NCBI GenBank assembly: GCA_021817185.1
Contig: JAKAVU010000137.1
Span: 1 to 7,770 of the forward strand
Reading direction: 5' to 3'
From: a bacterium
GTDB taxonomy: Bacteria; Chloroflexota; Dormibacteria; UBA8260; Bog-877
DNA length: 7,770 nt
Below the pieces are notes generated by a model that searched no databases, was not told the DNA's origin, and saw only the letters and a list, made by a program, of their open reading frames with translations. This document shows, in pieces, positions 5,559-7,770 of this stretch; position 1 is the first letter of the stretch; every line of letters begins with the position of its first letter. Both the position numbers and the translations under genes were made by a program.

Positions 5559-6650
5559 GCCCCCGCTACCATCTACCTCGATCTCAACCACTGGGTGCAC
5601 CTCGCCCAAGCGCGAGTCGGGCACCCCGAGGGGGCCGCGCATGCCGCGGCGCTCGGCCTCCTCCGACAGGCGGTCGCAGACGGCCGGGTCGTCATCCCCC
5701 TGTCGGCGGCCCATTACGACGAGGTCCGCAAGATCAAGGACTTCGATCAGCGCAACGACCTCGCCCTCACCATGGCCGAGCTCTCGGGCTACCGGACCCT
5801 GGTCAACCGATCGGTCATCCGCCGAGCGGAACTCGTGCGGTCGCTGGCGGAGCAGTTCGGTGTCGCCACCAACTCGGAGCTGCCGGTCGTGGTTGGCTAC
5901 GGCTTCGCATATGCCTACGGCCAAGCCTGCGGGAACGGCTACATCGAGGGTGCCGACACGGCCTCAGAGGAGGAGTGGGCCGATGCGGCGCCGAAGTTGA
6001 TCGCGATGCTTGAGCGCCTCATCGGCGGCGGCTGGCATTTCGATTCGCCGATTGCGGATCCTGTCGCCCGTGTCACTGCGGCATTCAACGAGGTCGGCCA
6101 GTTCATCCAGCTTCGGGGTCCGCGACCAGGTGCCGAGGAGCGGGAGCTACGGACCCGCTATGGATACAAGCCGGAGGAAATCCAGGACGCGGTAAAGGAG
6201 ATCGTCAACCGGCATCAGCGGATCGTCGTGGAGCTCGAGAAGCGCCCCAAGGATAAGCGGCGCTACGAGGATCTTCTCGGCGCCTACATGTACGTCTGGG
6301 AGCTGCTCAACGACCTCGTGCCTGCCTTGGACACCATCGGCCACACCTTCGACGAGCTCGTTGACGAGGGCAAGACAGCCATGGTCGCCGTGCTGGAGCG
6401 GATGCCGACCATCCAGACCGACACCGCGCTCCGGGGGGGCAACCTCCGCAATCTCGAGCGTCCCTGGCAGCCCAACGACGTCTACGATGTGGAGCATCTC
6501 AGCGTATCCGCCGCCTACTGTGATGTGGTCGTGACCGAGAAGCACGCCGCCACGCTCCTCAACCGTGGCCGCATCGGCGAGCGCTATGCGACCCTGATCA
6601 CCCCCCGGATCGACGACCTGGTCGCGTACTTCACCCGGCCGGCGCCCTGA
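5547..6650 (+). CDS. PIN-like domain protein, predicted metal-dependent ribonuclease
   Basis: The 367-residue protein has PIN-type ends around a long middle insert. The N-terminus TIYLDLNHWVHLAQA gives the first catalytic Asp (Asp12), and IPLSAAHYDEVRKIKD gives the next acidic residue (Glu59). The C-terminus NDVYDVEHLSVSAAYCDVVV, then TEKHAATLL, supplies the remaining acidic cluster (Asp311 or Asp314, Asp326, Glu331) and ends at TPRIDDLVAYF. The insert (about 70-300) is helical and charged. PIN proteins cut single-stranded RNA with Mg2+ or Mn2+; small ones are VapC toxins, but this one is about three times VapC size, like the long PIN-like proteins found in defence regions. The ATG at 5547 is the only start that keeps Asp12, yet no good Shine-Dalgarno precedes it and it lies in a 16-bp hairpin arm. 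It sits between two phospholipase D-like fragments on the other strand. No antitoxin gene adjoins it. Confidence 0.72.
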   Translation: MPQTAPATIYLDLNHWVHLAQARVGHPEGAAHAAALGLLRQAVADGRVVIPLSAAHYDEVRKIKDFDQRNDLALTMAELSGYRTLVNRSVIRRAELVRSLAEQFGVATNSELPVVVGYGFAYAYGQACGNGYIEGADTASEEEWADAAPKLIAMLERLIGGGWHFDSPIADPVARVTAAFNEVGQFIQLRGPRPGAEERELRTRYGYKPEEIQDAVKEIVNRHQRIVVELEKRPKDKRRYEDLLGAYMYVWELLNDLVPALDTIGHTFDELVDEGKTAMVAVLERMPTIQTDTALRGGNLRNLERPWQPNDVYDVEHLSVSAAYCDVVVTEKHAATLLNRGRIGERYATLITPRIDDLVAYFTRPAP

Positions 6651-6845
6651 TCGCTCCACGCGCAGGTGCTCCTTGCGATGATCCTCGATGTACGCCTCAA
6701 AGTCGGCGGGCTTCACCCGGGGCACCCCGGCCCTGAGCCGGACCACTGGGAGGCCCCCGTCGGTGAGGTTCGCGCTGCCGACGATCACCACGCTCTGGCT
6801 CAGGACCACCTTCGCGTGGAGGTAGACAACGAACTGGCCGAAGGT
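6650..6845 (-). pseudogene. Phospholipase D-like fragment directly after the relaxase stop codon
   Basis: Read on the minus strand from the relaxase stop codon, and in the same frame, the sequence gives TFGQFVVYLHAKVVLSQSVV, then IVGSANLTDGGLPVVRLRAG, then DFEAYIEDHRKEHLRVERS. YLHAKV and GSANLT are the HxK and GSxN parts of an HKD motif; the expected Asp is replaced by Gln. Nothing before the motif remains, and there is no start codon between the stop (6846-6848) and YLHAK, so this cannot be a whole gene. Beyond about 6650 the frame runs on only as the antisense of the PIN-like gene. It resembles the fragment at 4910-5305 (shared YLHAKV(I/V)LS). It may be the front part of a phospholipase D-like gene cut by insertion of the PIN-like gene, or a separate relic. 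Confidence 0.55.
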
Positions 6846-7770
6846 TCAGGGCTTCAGCCCGGGTTCTCGCTGCTCTTGGTCGCCCTGCTGCTGCGCTGAC
6901 CGGCGCTGGCGATCCTGCTCCCGAGCCAGCTCGCGGTCTCGCTCCGCCTCACGTGCCGCAGACCGATCCTTAGCCTGGGCACGGGCCAAGGCTGCTGCGC
7001 TCCCCTCGGGGTCCAGGGCGGGTAGCGGGGGCTGGTTGCGGGCGGTAACGTCTTCCGCAGAGACCGCCTCCAGCCCCGCCTGGTGAGCTGGTACCTCGGG
7101 TGCCGGGGTGACCGGCGCCGCCGGCGAAAGCGGGAAGCCGCCCTTGGCAAATGTCCTCTCCGCCTCGGCGGTGAGTAGCGCGTCTGCAGCTCGCACGTTG
7201 TCGTAGGCGAGTTCGTCGATCACGTCCAGCGCCAGCCTGGTCTCCCGGTCGCGGATCATGCCCCGCAGCAGCGCCTCCCGGTCGCGCTCAGCCTGATGGT
7301 CTCCCTCTCGCGGCCTAGGCATGTCGTAGTCCTCGCTGGGCTCCGGCCTGCCCGCCACGTACCAGTGCCAGCGGCCACGAGAGCCGCCGGTGTAGACGCT
7401 TGCGTGGTCGATGGACGAGATGTCGCCGAAGACGTAGACATCCCTAGTCGAGGCCCCGACCTCCTTGCTGACGGTACGGGACCACCCGTATTCGACGCCT
7501 CGACGCCGGTCGGAACCTGAGCCATGCTCGGCAAAGTACCAGGCGGGAATCGACACAACCTCGCCCTCATGCTCCCCTGGATCGATCCTCTCAGCTTTGA
7601 TGCCCTTGTCCTCGCACTCCACCACCCGAAGCACCCAGCCATTGGCGATCCCATCTCTCGTCGCCTGCCGCTGAGTCTGGATCTCGTCGCCCGGAGCCAC
7701 TTCCAGCCCAGCGTAGGTGCGCCCCAGGTCAAGGGCGATCTCTCCCTCGGCGATCAACCGGCTGCGGACT
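6846..7770 (-). CDS. C-terminal part of a TraA/TrwC-like (MobF) relaxase-helicase, 5' end outside the window
   Basis: The frame is open from the right edge for 307 residues to a TGA at 6846-6848. The front shows the C-terminal part of a RecD/TraI-type helicase: GRTYAGLEVAPGDEIQTQRQ (16-35), GIANGWVLRVV (40-50), VEYGWSRTVSKEVGAST (92-108, position of motif V) and SVYTGGSRGRWHWYV (124-138, position of motif VI, usually YVALSRGR). Conjugative relaxases of this class nick at oriT and unwind the transferred strand. The rest is helical and charged, with Ala-, Glu-, Arg- and Gln-rich coiled-coil-like segments to the end (about 255-307), as in many actinobacterial relaxases. The usual Gln of motif V (HKAQGAT) is missing here (SKEVGAS), so helicase activity may be lost or altered. 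The N-terminal relaxase domain would lie beyond the window. Class assignment is moderate. Confidence 0.65.
   Translation of the reverse strand, partial: VRSRLIAEGEIALDLGRTYAGLEVAPGDEIQTQRQATRDGIANGWVLRVVECEDKGIKAERIDPGEHEGEVVSIPAWYFAEHGSGSDRRRGVEYGWSRTVSKEVGASTRDVYVFGDISSIDHASVYTGGSRGRWHWYVAGRPEPSEDYDMPRPREGDHQAERDREALLRGMIRDRETRLALDVIDELAYDNVRAADALLTAEAERTFAKGGFPLSPAAPVTPAPEVPAHQAGLEAVSAEDVTARNQPPLPALDPEGSAAALARAQAKDRSAAREAERDRELAREQDRQRRSAQQQGDQEQREPGLKP

Noticed and set aside
1..7770. CRISPR array, tRNA or rRNA gene, transposase or intact insertion sequence
   Set aside because: No regularly spaced repeats, no cloverleaf-like segment and no DDE or tyrosine/serine recombinase motifs were seen in any frame.

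Overview
The window is GC-rich (about two thirds G+C by eye) and looks like accessory DNA from a high-GC actinobacterium. The evidence is GTG and TTG starts, a probable leaderless promoter, and proteins of types common in Actinomycetota: a MobF-like relaxase, a SIR2-like protein, an XRE/AbiEii pair and a HicB-like antitoxin. Nothing here is a housekeeping gene, and I see no tRNA, rRNA, CRISPR array or intact transposase. The taxonomic placement is an inference from style, not a marker gene.

Layout, left to right. (1) 1-706, plus strand: the tail of an unseen upstream gene overlaps by a TGATG junction a 198-residue nucleotidyltransferase-fold protein, arranged like an antitoxin/toxin pair. (2) 914-2104, minus strand: an intact SIR2-like NAD-binding domain protein of 396 residues. 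(3) About 2333-2971, plus strand and divergent from it: the C-terminal half of an AAA-type ATPase that has lost its P-loop half. (4) 3076-4429, plus strand: an intact two-gene module of XRE-type antitoxin and AbiEii-type nucleotidyltransferase toxin. It has its own leaderless-type promoter, and the toxin starts at a TTG inside the antitoxin gene behind a strong Shine-Dalgarno. (5) 4478-4872, plus strand: a wrecked module with a frameshifted HicB-like antitoxin running out of frame into a RelE-like C-terminal fragment. (6) 4910-5305, minus strand: a single-HKD phospholipase D-like protein, probably N-terminally truncated. (7) 5547-6650, plus strand: an intact 367-residue PIN-like predicted nuclease whose start codon lies in one arm of a perfect 16-bp inverted repeat. 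(8) About 6650-6845, minus strand: a second phospholipase D-like fragment, in frame with and directly after the stop codon of (9), the C-terminal part of a TraA/TrwC-like relaxase-helicase (6846-7770) that runs off the right edge.

Taken together the region reads as a defence and toxin-antitoxin island on the edge of a decaying conjugative or mobilisable element. Four loci look whole: the first nucleotidyltransferase, SIR2, the XRE-AbiEii pair and the PIN-like gene. At least four are remnants: the ATPase, the HicB/RelE piece and the two phospholipase D pieces. The best candidates for something not routinely described are the PIN-like gene with its start-codon hairpin, and the SIR2 protein beside the headless ATPase, which may be what is left of a two-component system.
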